From assembly GCA_030149995.1 (NCBI GenBank), contig JASLGV010000063.1, forward strand, positions 1 to 9,499: a stretch of 9,499 nucleotides of DNA, given 5' to 3'. Each line of letters begins with the position of its first letter. Within the stretch, counting starts at the first letter, position 1. This document shows positions 1 to 6,816 of the stretch, one piece after another. A program made the translations under genes and the position numbers. Below the pieces are notes generated by a model. It searched no databases. It was not told the DNA's origin and was given only the letters and a program-made list of their open reading frames with translations. Source of the stretch: Pedobacter sp. (GTDB taxonomy: Bacteria; Bacteroidota; Bacteroidia; Sphingobacteriales; Sphingobacteriaceae).

Positions 1-516
1 CACAATGGCTGCTGTAATTAAACTGATTACAAGCCCCAGCAAGGTATATGTAATGGCAGCACCAAAGGCTGTGAAGATCCACATATATCCCCTCATCATC
101 TCAATGCCCTGAATTTGCTTTTCATCGCCATTCGCCTTGCTAACAGCCAGATCCGTTAAATCAGCCATGGCCTGCGGATCCAGCACTTTATAATACAGAG
201 CCATTAAAATACCTATAAACAGACCTGCGTAAGCCGATACTTTAAATCCGGTAGAAAAAGCCCGTCCATAGGTTACATAACCACCCAGTTCTTGTTTGTG
301 TTTAATCTGGGTGTAATAAATGGCGATGATAAAGGTACCGTAAGATAGAATAACAGACACTGCTTTTTGCCATACAGGCATATCTGGGTCTGTCCCGTCA
401 AGGCCAATTAACCTTAAAATAAACAGTAAGGCTAAAAAATAAAGGGCAAAAGTAATGGCTACCTGAAAGGCAAGTTTGTTGGGTTTTTTCTCTTCCTGAA
501 TAATTTGTTGTTCCAT
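1..516 (-). CDS. DUF4199 family membrane protein (3' end cut by window edge)
   Basis: The reading frame is open from an ATG at 514-516 to the window edge, giving 172 residues without a stop. The C-terminus lies outside, probably by only a few codons. The N-terminus is short and charged (MEQQIIQEEKKPNK), followed by four hydrophobic segments at about residues 15-38, 50-69, 92-110 and 145-172. A soluble stretch at about 111-144 carries charged residues. This four-helix layout, with the G-Y-V-T-Y-G-R-A-F-S-T-G-F segment at residues 79-91 after the second helix, is typical of DUF4199 proteins of Bacteroidota, which have no established function. It is the fourth visible gene of a minus-strand operon, starting 11 nt after the acidic hypothetical gene, so it is probably co-transcribed with the BatA-type and dihydroorotase-like genes. 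Family call is by recognition; role unknown. Confidence 0.82.
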   Translation of the reverse strand, partial: MEQQIIQEEKKPNKLAFQVAITFALYFLALLFILRLIGLDGTDPDMPVWQKAVSVILSYGTFIIAIYYTQIKHKQELGGYVTYGRAFSTGFKVSAYAGLFIGILMALYYKVLDPQAMADLTDLAVSKANGDEKQIQGIEMMRGYMWIFTAFGAAITYTLLGLVISLITAAIV

Positions 517-527
517 GTTCAAGTTTA

Positions 528-1196
528 TTAATGGTTTATGGTTGTAATCAATGTATAAGTTGCTACATCGAATGCTTTGTTACGGCTAAACTGAATAATT
601 TCTTTCGAAGTTTCTACACTTCCATCTGTATCCAGGAAAAAAGCCATAAAAGGCACGAACAATTCTTCCATTTCTTCGCTGATGTTCAGCTTGTCTGCCG
701 AGTTGCAGATTTCCTTAATACTGCTTTCGGCCAGTTGCTGGTTGCTGATCAGTTCCTCATAAATATCAAACTCATCCTGAAACTCATCATCTTCTACCAG
801 TAAAAATTCTTTCAGAAAATCGCCCAGTTCCGGTTCCAGTTCTTCATCATGGCATTCTTTAATGTACAACAACAGGTTCAGTAATTCTGTACCCCTGTCT
901 ATCGTATCTTCTTCAATACCGGCCCACTCTTCACTTTCCAGGTAATCTTCTTCCAGTTTTTGCACATCACTGCTAAAGAAATTAACCATCAGTAAATCAA
1001 AGAACACTTCTCTAAGCGCTTCAAATTTCGGATTCGAATCAAAAACCGAATCAAAGGCAACGACCTTATCTAAAAAATTTACTTCCAGCTCAAAAGCTGC
1101 AATCAGCTCTGTTTCAAAGTTGCCCACGGCAGCGCCAGAAACTTCGGCATATTTATTTATGGTTGCGCTCAGCGCTTCTTTTACCCTGTTATCCAT
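528..1196 (-). CDS. Conserved-looking acidic hypothetical protein, 222 aa
   Basis: I do not recognise a family. The ATG at 1194-1196 lies 1 nt after the stop of the dihydroorotase-like gene, so translational coupling is likely. The product looks soluble and helical: there is no signal peptide, no transmembrane segment, and no Cys/His metal motif (only C115, H116 and a few other scattered residues). It is strikingly acidic, with about 54 Asp/Glu among 222 residues against roughly 15 Lys/Arg, most dense at about residues 80-140. Hydrophobic positions recur in amphipathic spacing, for example LLNLLLYIKE and EFLLVEDDEF, which fits a helical-repeat or adaptor fold. Codon use and composition look like the neighbours, and the tight packing argues that it is a real gene. 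It may be a cytosolic partner of the operon's membrane proteins or of the dihydroorotase-like protein; that is inference only. Confidence 0.85.
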   Translation of the reverse strand: MDNRVKEALSATINKYAEVSGAAVGNFETELIAAFELEVNFLDKVVAFDSVFDSNPKFEALREVFFDLLMVNFFSSDVQKLEEDYLESEEWAGIEEDTIDRGTELLNLLLYIKECHDEELEPELGDFLKEFLLVEDDEFQDEFDIYEELISNQQLAESSIKEICNSADKLNISEEMEELFVPFMAFFLDTDGSVETSKEIIQFSRNKAFDVATYTLITTINH

Positions 1197-1197
1197 G

Positions 1198-2454
1198 TTA
1201 AATTATTTGATATTGATTGTTGTTGTATACTAAATTTACTTTCCCTGTAAGGGTTGTACCGATTAATGGGCTATTGGCCGATTTGGATAAATTGCTTTCC
1301 GCATCATATAACCATTTTTTATTAACATCAAAGATAGTGAAACTGGCTTCTTCGCCTTCTTTAATTACCGGCACCGCTCTGTTTAACAGCTGACGCGGAT
1401 GAATGGCCAGCTTTTCGACCAGCAGCTCTACACTTATTCCTGCTTTTAACAGTAAAGGCAAAACGGTTTGAAGTGCTATAATGCCATAATGCGCAATTTC
1501 AAATTCAACCTGCTTAAATTCTATTTCTTCCGGACGGTGTTGCGAAACAATGGCATCAATGGTTCCGTCTTTAAGTCCTGCAAGAAGCGCCTTAATATCC
1601 GTTTTACTTCTTAAAGGTGGCTTAACTTTATAATTACTATCAAAATCGCTTAGCAATTCTTCTGTAAACACCAGGTGGTGCGCAGCCACATCGCAACTTA
1701 CTTTTACACCATCTTTTTTAGCCTTGCGGATCAGCGCCACCGAACCGGCTGTAGATATGTTGCTGATGTGTATTTTGGTTTCGTTATAACCTGCCAGGAA
1801 GAGATCGCGTGCAATCTGCATTTCTTCTGCAAGGGCCGGTACTCCTTTCATCCCCAGCAACACACTTGTTTTACTCTCATTAACCTGTGCTTTTCCGGCA
1901 ATAGACTTATTTTCCGGATAAACCATCAACAAGGCATCTATTCCTTTAGCATACAACAAGGCACGGCTCATAAATCCATCGTCCTGTAAGGCACGGTCGC
2001 CGTCTGAAAAAGCAACGGCACCCGCCTGTTGCATGTCAAACAGTTCTGCCAGTTCTTTTCCTTCCCGTTGCTGACTGATGGCGCCCACAGGCAATACATT
2101 GACCAAATTATTTTTAGCTTTATTTACAATATATGCAACCTGCGATTTGGATTGTACAACCGGGCTGGTATGAGGCAACAGGGCCAACTCTGTAAATCCG
2201 CCGGCTGCAGCCGCAGCGGTTAACGTTGCTATATCTTCCCTGGTTTCAAAACCCGGATCACCGGCTGCTGCATTTAAATCAAAAAATCCGGGACTTAAAA
2301 AAGCACCTTCCGCATCAAAAACCTGCTCGCCCTTTCCGGCTTCCAGTTTTCCTATATTTTTAAATTTCCCTTGTTCAATTCTTACATCACATGCTTGTGT
2401 ATTCAAGGGGCTTTGCGGATCGGCAATAACTACATTTTTAACCAGGAGATTCAT
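1198..2454 (-). CDS. Dihydroorotase-like protein, probably catalytically inactive (pseudo-DHOase)
   Basis: The 418-aa product has the full amidohydrolase layout of type I dihydroorotases: an N-terminal beta segment (1-50), a TIM barrel opening with SPGFFDL at 54-60, the AAAAGGFTE block at 81-89, KPPLRSKTD at 278-286, and a C-terminal beta segment (about 360-418). The residues that make the enzyme work are gone. The metal HxH of DLHVH is N61-A62-A63, the following Arg is G65, and the substrate Asn of MPNT is H95. The His of the (V/I)xHxE segment is Y179, the His before (I/V)ST is N232, the Asn of NPPLR is K278, and the catalytic Asp of TDHAPH is Q305. The fold residues around these sites are kept, so this is not a decaying gene. 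Known precedents are the non-catalytic PyrC' proteins that scaffold aspartate transcarbamoylase. Automatic pipelines will probably label it pyrC. The start ATG overlaps the upstream stop as ATGA. Confidence 0.88.
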   Translation of the reverse strand: MNLLVKNVVIADPQSPLNTQACDVRIEQGKFKNIGKLEAGKGEQVFDAEGAFLSPGFFDLNAAAGDPGFETREDIATLTAAAAAGGFTELALLPHTSPVVQSKSQVAYIVNKAKNNLVNVLPVGAISQQREGKELAELFDMQQAGAVAFSDGDRALQDDGFMSRALLYAKGIDALLMVYPENKSIAGKAQVNESKTSVLLGMKGVPALAEEMQIARDLFLAGYNETKIHISNISTAGSVALIRKAKKDGVKVSCDVAAHHLVFTEELLSDFDSNYKVKPPLRSKTDIKALLAGLKDGTIDAIVSQHRPEEIEFKQVEFEIAHYGIIALQTVLPLLLKAGISVELLVEKLAIHPRQLLNRAVPVIKEGEEASFTIFDVNKKWLYDAESNLSKSANSPLIGTTLTGKVNLVYNNNQYQII

Positions 2455-4490
2455 ATTGTTTTTTTATCGTTGTTAAAAAATCGGATAAGCAAAATTTCAG
2501 CTGCAATAAACATCAGCGACAAAATTAGGCAAAGTTTCCATAATGTTTGTCCTATTTTATGGCTGCCCGAAATTAATTTTACAGCTTCTTTATCGGCATC
2601 AAAAACCTTCAGATTGCTTTTAGGAACTAATTTTTCCAGTTGTTCTTTACTGAGATAATGCAGATCTGATTCAGCTCTGTTGTTGTTAAAGGCATAGGTC
2701 TGCAACAACGAATCGGCAAGCACCAGATCATAAAAACCTGTTGTACGGATCTGATCGGCCAGGTAGAGATTTGTTTTCCCTTCTGTTTGACGTATTTCCG
2801 GAATAACTTCTACAGCACCGGCTTTTAACTGAAGGATCTGGTTTTTGCCCGGGTTGATTTTTTTATGCTGTAAGGTGTTGTTGCTGCCTATTGTATAATA
2901 AATAGCTTCTTCTTCGTTTCCAACCAGCGCCATCCGGTACATTAAAGGTACAAATACCGGGTGGGTAGCTAAATTTCCGTCTACAGGATTTAATCCACTG
3001 GCAGCTAAGTAAATTTGTCCGCCACCACCCGCATACCTGGCAAAAAAAGTTTTCCCTCCGGGTAATTCAAGGATACGCTCCTTAGCCGAGCGATTTCCTT
3101 CTTCAAATGAAAAGTAACGGTTTACTGTTGGCAGATCTATATTTTTAGGTACCTGCTCAAAAACGGTTTTAAAAACAGGGTGCTGCAATTCTATTTTACT
3201 TACCTGCACAGGGGTTGTCTCAACCTGTCTTATCACGGGCAGCGAAAGATTCCTCAAAAAAGCATTGTAATTTTTTATATCCGCAGCTACATCCGGAAAC
3301 ACCACAACCGTTCCGCCGGCTTTAAGGTAGTTTTTGATTTGCTGCGCCAAACCACTCGATGGATTTTTTAATCCGTTTAAGATGATGAGCCCGTAATCGG
3401 TAAAATTATTATAGTTTACATTTTGTTCTCCATTCTCTGTAAGCCGGTAATACGGATCAGCAGCGAAAAGCGCTTTGATGTAATTTCCGGTCTGATTGCC
3501 GTTGATGCTCAAAACAGAAAAATGATCGGCTACTTTAAAACTAAAATACAGCTGATCGTCGAAAGTAAGGGGAAAATCTTTAATACGCACCAGACCTTTT
3601 TGCCAGCCGGCCTTTAATCCGGCAAACCGTAAAGTATCTCTACTTGTTTTTCCCGCACCTACATTAACCGAGGCCAGGGCTTTTTGCTGCTCATTAATGC
3701 TTAAGGTAAGCGGTACGTTCGTAGCCGGAGTTTCTGAATAATTTTTAAGCTGTACCACGAGTTGCTCGCTGGCGCCCGGCTGGTGACTGGGCGACAACAT
3801 CCACACACTATCAACCGCTACATTGGGTAAGGGGCTTGCCTTTAATTTAAGAAAAGTGTATTGCAGGGCTGGTTCATATTGTAAAGCCTGTGGCGATGCC
3901 ATGTGCTGCTGAAAATCAGAAAGGATAAAGCTGTATTTATTGGCCTGCCCGGACAACACGCCCGATTGCCTGTTTAAAATTTGCTGCAGATTTTTGCTGC
4001 TGCCAGAAATCTTAACATCCTCCAGCGCCTTCAGAAAATCGGCGGCGCTGAGTAAACGCTGGTATTTAGCTTCAAAATCGTTTGTTAAAAGCTGAAAACG
4101 ATCGTTTATCCCAAAATCTGCAACCAATCCTTTCGCCCTTCGCTTGGCTTCATCCAGCAAGGTACCATCCTGATTAATGGCTTCCATGCTGTAAGAGTTA
4201 TCTACATAAATGCTTACAACATTATTTAAAACAACTTTTTTCTGGTTGTTAAGTGGTACATAAGGTTGGGCAAAAGCCAAAACCAGGAAAACAACCGCCA
4301 ATATACGCGACAGAAGAATGAGCAGGTTTTTAAGCTTTTCTTTTGAACTGTTTTGTTCTTTTATCTCCGTAAGAAACTGAACGTTGGAGAAATGAATCTT
4401 TTTAAATTTCCTAAAATTGAATAAATGGATAACGACCGGAATAGCAACCGTTAAAAGTGCAAAAAGAAAGCCCGGATAAAGGAAATTCAT
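2451..4490 (-). CDS. BatA-domain / VWA-type membrane protein, 679 aa
   Basis: The N-terminus is a typical BatA module: a hydrophobic helix at about 4-23 (FLYPGFLFALLTVAIPVVIH), the basic segment FRKFKKIHFSNVQFL at 26-40, and a second helix at about 55-75. A von Willebrand A-like domain follows, with a MIDAS-type D97-x-S99-x-S101 and a later acidic site in FILSD (D192). A beta-sandwich-like region (about 220-320) and a GATase1-like alpha/beta segment (about 323-402, with YGLIILNGL and GGTVVVFPD) come next. A third helix at about 650-672 is followed by a basic cytoplasmic tail. The bulk therefore probably faces the periplasm between the second and third helices. Such proteins are common in Bacteroidota, and relatives in the Bat (aerotolerance) loci are linked to envelope or stress functions, but this member's role is not established. 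It is the first gene of the visible operon and overlaps the next start by 4 nt. Confidence 0.85.
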   Translation of the reverse strand: MNFLYPGFLFALLTVAIPVVIHLFNFRKFKKIHFSNVQFLTEIKEQNSSKEKLKNLLILLSRILAVVFLVLAFAQPYVPLNNQKKVVLNNVVSIYVDNSYSMEAINQDGTLLDEAKRRAKGLVADFGINDRFQLLTNDFEAKYQRLLSAADFLKALEDVKISGSSKNLQQILNRQSGVLSGQANKYSFILSDFQQHMASPQALQYEPALQYTFLKLKASPLPNVAVDSVWMLSPSHQPGASEQLVVQLKNYSETPATNVPLTLSINEQQKALASVNVGAGKTSRDTLRFAGLKAGWQKGLVRIKDFPLTFDDQLYFSFKVADHFSVLSINGNQTGNYIKALFAADPYYRLTENGEQNVNYNNFTDYGLIILNGLKNPSSGLAQQIKNYLKAGGTVVVFPDVAADIKNYNAFLRNLSLPVIRQVETTPVQVSKIELQHPVFKTVFEQVPKNIDLPTVNRYFSFEEGNRSAKERILELPGGKTFFARYAGGGGQIYLAASGLNPVDGNLATHPVFVPLMYRMALVGNEEEAIYYTIGSNNTLQHKKINPGKNQILQLKAGAVEVIPEIRQTEGKTNLYLADQIRTTGFYDLVLADSLLQTYAFNNNRAESDLHYLSKEQLEKLVPKSNLKVFDADKEAVKLISGSHKIGQTLWKLCLILSLMFIAAEILLIRFFNNDKKTI

Positions 4491-4517
4491 TAAAAACCAA
4501 AGATAGAAAAAATATGC

Positions 4518-4560
4518 AATAAGGGAAATCTCATACTCAAAAAGTGGTGCAGCCCTTATT
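4518..4560. repeat. 8-bp inverted repeat AATAAGGG / CCCTTATT with 27-nt spacer
   Basis: The arms are at 4518-4525 and 4553-4560 and are perfect complements. They lie about 30-70 nt upstream of the BatA-type gene start, inside the 237-nt spacer between divergent operons. The repeat could form a stem in the leader RNA of the minus-strand operon or be a two-half operator. Just right of it, TTTTATAC occurs twice (4559-4566 and 4575-4582, a 16-nt period). No function can be assigned from one sequence. Confidence 0.4.
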
Positions 4561-4590
4561 TTATACCCAAAACTTTTTATACACCATCCG

Positions 4591-4598
4591 CAAACATA
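4591..4598 (-). promoter_or_regulatory. Candidate -7 box for the BatA-type operon
   Basis: On the minus strand these bases read TATGTTTG, a full match to the Bacteroidota -7 consensus TAnnTTTG. A TTTG upstream (4613-4616) is only 14 nt away, shorter than the usual 17-20 nt, so the -33 element is weak. A second match, TATCTTTG at 4498-4505, lies 7 nt from the start codon and would give a nearly leaderless transcript. Either or neither could be used. I see no matching box on the plus strand for the Lrp-type gene. Confidence 0.25.
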
Positions 4599-4727
4599 AA
4601 TCTGCCGGATTTCAAATCATCGCACAAAACACATAGACAACACAACAATACACATTCAAAAGAGAATAAAAATCAACAAATATTAATAAAAAATGAATAT
4701 TATTCTTTATTTAACTACATTTACTGA

Positions 4728-5207
4728 ATGATAACTGAAAATACTTTTTCACTTGACAAAATAGATCTGGAAATTCTCCGGCTGATGCAGGATCATGCGC
4801 GGATCTCCAATGTTCATCTGGCCCAGGCATTAGACATGGCCCCCTCTGCCATCCTGGAAAGGGTAAAAAAACTGGAGCAAAAACAGGTTATTACCAAATA
4901 TACCACCAAAATCAATCCCAAGGCACTCGATTTAAAACTGCTGGCCTTTATTTCCATAAAAGCTTCGCACAGCATCGGTTGTACCACCACAGCGCAGGCA
5001 ATTGCAGCTATAGATTCCGTACAGGAGGTACACATTATTGCCGGCGATGATTGTTATCTGGTAAAAGTAAGAACTTACGATTCAGCCTCCCTGATGGCAC
5101 TGGTACGCGATTCTTTCAGCAAGATAGAAACCATTACCTCCATCCGAACCACCATTGTACTCGAAACCATTAAAGAAGATCAGCAACTCATTATTCCAGA
5201 AAAATAA
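4728..5207 (+). CDS. Lrp/AsnC family transcriptional regulator
   Basis: The 159-aa product has the two-domain Lrp layout. An N-terminal winged helix-turn-helix (about 9-60) contains LDKIDLEILRLMQDHARIS and the recognition part MAPSAILERVKKLEQ; a C-terminal RAM ligand-binding/oligomerisation domain (about 68-150) contains the conserved AGDDCYLVKV at 105-114. Length and order fit the family, whose members bind DNA as dimers or octamers and commonly sense amino acids. The ATG at 4728 places the helix-turn-helix at the normal distance from the N-terminus, and there is no clear Shine-Dalgarno. The gene sits 8 nt before an EamA transporter on the same strand, the usual layout for a regulator of a neighbouring amino-acid exporter. 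It may also regulate the divergent BatA-type operon and itself from the shared 237-nt spacer. The ligand cannot be named from sequence. Confidence 0.93.
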   Translation: MITENTFSLDKIDLEILRLMQDHARISNVHLAQALDMAPSAILERVKKLEQKQVITKYTTKINPKALDLKLLAFISIKASHSIGCTTTAQAIAAIDSVQEVHIIAGDDCYLVKVRTYDSASLMALVRDSFSKIETITSIRTTIVLETIKEDQQLIIPEK

Positions 5208-5215
5208 CGCCGTTT

Positions 5216-6166
5216 ATGAATCAGCCTAAACAACCTGCCTCGCCCCTCCTGGTATACCTCGCATTTGCCACGGTTTACATTGTATGGGGGTCTACCTATT
5301 TCTTTATTCAAAAAGCACTAACCGGATTCCCTCCCTTTATTCTCGGTTCTTTTCGTTTCCTTGTGGCCGGCATTTTGTTAATGAGCTGGTGTAAATACAA
5401 AGGCGAAAATATCTTCGAATGGCCAAATGCAAAATATGCAATGATAAGCGGACTGCTTCTTCTTGGTATTGGAACAGGTATTATCATCTGGGTAGAACAA
5501 TTTATTCCAAGCGGACTGGTTGCCATTATGGTTGCCTCAGCCGCCATCTGGTTTGTGGTGCTCGATAAACCCAAATGGGGCGAAAACCTGCGCAGCAAGC
5601 CAACCTTAGCGGGTTTAATTATTGGTTTTATAGGTGTAATCCTTTTATTCTGGGAGCAGGTGGCATTAATGCTAAACACCAGCCAAAGCAAACTTCAGAT
5701 TATTGGTATGATTTTACTTGTATTGGGTCCGATAGCCTGGGCAGGCGGCTCCCTCTACTCTAAATATAAGTCGAACCCACAGAGCAGTGCTGCTGTAAAC
5801 ACTTCCTGGCAAATGCTCGCTGCCGGTGCGGCCTTTGTACCCGGAAGCATCCTGACCTCAGAATTTAAGCATTTCAGCTGGACAGCAGTCCCCTCACAAG
5901 CGTGGTTCTCTATTATCTATCTTATTATATTCGGTTCTATTGCCGCTTTCAGCGCATACGTTTGGCTCCTTACTGTACGTCCGGCTACACAGGTAAGCAC
6001 CTACGCTTACGTAAATCCGGTTGTAGCCATTCTACTCAGCCTTGGCTTTACAAACGAAAGCGTTACCCTTATACAATTATTAGGATTGGTGGTTATATTG
6101 GCCAGTGTATTACTAATTAACTTAACCAAATACAAAAGCGCTAAAAAAGAAGTTACAACAGGTTAG
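5216..6166 (+). CDS. EamA/DMT-superfamily transporter (10 TM), probable metabolite exporter
   Basis: The 316-aa product is very hydrophobic, with ten predicted helices arranged as two EamA repeats (about 14-146 and 162-303). Family hallmarks are visible: YIVWGSTYFFIQKAL near the start, FRFLVAGILL at 47-55, the end of the first repeat LAGLIIGFIGVILL, and STYAYVNPVVAILLS at 261-275 in the second repeat. The length is normal for the drug/metabolite transporter superfamily, which sits in the inner membrane and often exports amino acids or other metabolites by proton exchange. It follows the Lrp-type gene by 8 nt and is probably co-transcribed with it, which favours an amino-acid-like substrate; the actual substrate is unknown. 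The TAG stop overlaps the stop of the convergent gene, so there is no room for a simple terminator between them. Confidence 0.92.
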   Translation: MNQPKQPASPLLVYLAFATVYIVWGSTYFFIQKALTGFPPFILGSFRFLVAGILLMSWCKYKGENIFEWPNAKYAMISGLLLLGIGTGIIIWVEQFIPSGLVAIMVASAAIWFVVLDKPKWGENLRSKPTLAGLIIGFIGVILLFWEQVALMLNTSQSKLQIIGMILLVLGPIAWAGGSLYSKYKSNPQSSAAVNTSWQMLAAGAAFVPGSILTSEFKHFSWTAVPSQAWFSIIYLIIFGSIAAFSAYVWLLTVRPATQVSTYAYVNPVVAILLSLGFTNESVTLIQLLGLVVILASVLLINLTKYKSAKKEVTTG

Positions 6167-6576
6167 TAGCTAAAACCCGGAAAAACAAGATGCACAATTT
6201 TCCATTGTCCGTATTGCAGGGTAAAATACAATTTAAAAGGTCCGCTTAGAATTTCAGAGCCTGCGTTGGGAAATACCCCGCGGTAACCCGCCGCCCCCTC
6301 TACGCAGGCAAACCCTTTCCCTTCTTCCATCAATTCAAAACCAACGTCAATAATATCGTACCTGCCGCCAACAAATTTGGCGTAGCCTTTAAAAAAAGTA
6401 TTTATTTTGTTAACAACAGATTTTTTGTCGATCGTTTTTCTTTGCGGCAGCATAAAATAATCACTTAACACAGCAGTATCTTCCCGGATACTTTGCTTAA
6501 ACCATGCATTCATGAATTTTTCGGCCAATGTTTTGAGTTCCGTTTCATGGTTGGTAAGCGTTTCTTTTTCCTGCAT
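6163..6576 (-). CDS. Small NTF2/SnoaL-like protein, 137 aa
   Basis: I start this gene at the ATG at 6574-6576 (MQEKETLTNHE). The frame is open to an upstream ATG at 6645, but that start would lie inside a good -7 box and adds 23 residues of non-family character. The product has no signal peptide. N-terminal helices (about 8-40, with LAEKFMNAWFKQ) are followed by beta-rich sequence ending in GPFKLYFTLQYGQWKIVHLVFPGF. This is the order of a cone-shaped NTF2-like fold (SnoaL or DUF4440 type), whose members are small enzymes or ligand-binding proteins; no catalytic residue pattern allows a choice. Its 3' end overlaps the convergent transporter gene by 4 nt (6163-6166). Fold assignment is moderate; function unknown. 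Confidence 0.7.
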   Translation of the reverse strand: MQEKETLTNHETELKTLAEKFMNAWFKQSIREDTAVLSDYFMLPQRKTIDKKSVVNKINTFFKGYAKFVGGRYDIIDVGFELMEEGKGFACVEGAAGYRGVFPNAGSEILSGPFKLYFTLQYGQWKIVHLVFPGFSY

Positions 6577-6642
6577 AATTATTTTTACGGGTGTATAGAA
6601 TGAATGTGTTAAATGTATCTGCAAATCTTGCCGACTGCCCGG

Positions 6643-6650
6643 CAAAGGTA
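6643..6650 (-). promoter_or_regulatory. Candidate -7 box for the NTF2-like gene
   Basis: On the minus strand the bases read TACCTTTG, a full match to TAnnTTTG. Transcription would begin around 6636, giving a leader of about 60 nt before the ATG at 6576. No TTTG is seen at the expected -33 distance, so the call rests on one element. If correct, it excludes the longer start at 6645. Confidence 0.4.
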
Positions 6651-6751
6651 ACGATTCTACGAATTTTATTCAGGCTATTTTACAAAATGACATGCTCTTT
6701 AAACAATTCTTTTTTTACCGGTCCGAACAACACCATGTTTCTTTTAATGCA

Positions 6752-6793
6752 TTCTTTAAAAAGAAAAAGATCTTGATAAACCTCTTTAAAGAA
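6752..6793. repeat. 9-bp inverted repeat TTCTTTAAA / TTTAAAGAA downstream of the L,D-transpeptidase gene
   Basis: The arms are at 6752-6760 and 6785-6793 with a 24-nt loop. The right arm is also part of a perfect palindrome TCTTTAAAGA (6783-6792), and a third CTTTAAA occurs at 6697-6703. The repeat starts 24 nt beyond the transpeptidase stop codon and could be a 3'-UTR structure. It is AT-only apart from one G-C pair and has no clean T-tract directly after it, so it is a weak terminator candidate. Confidence 0.3.
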
Positions 6794-6816
6794 GAACCTG
6801 CCGGTGCACAAAAAAG

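Noticed and set aside
6577..6645. 23-residue N-terminal extension of the NTF2-like protein from the ATG at 6645
   Set aside because: The extension shows no fold character and its start codon lies inside the TACCTTTG box; the ATG at 6576 gives a normal family length.
6591..6776. Plus-strand 61-aa frame in the spacer left of the L,D-transpeptidase gene
   Set aside because: Low-complexity composition, no recognisable motif, no promoter, and antisense to the NTF2-like gene's promoter region; it looks like a chance frame.
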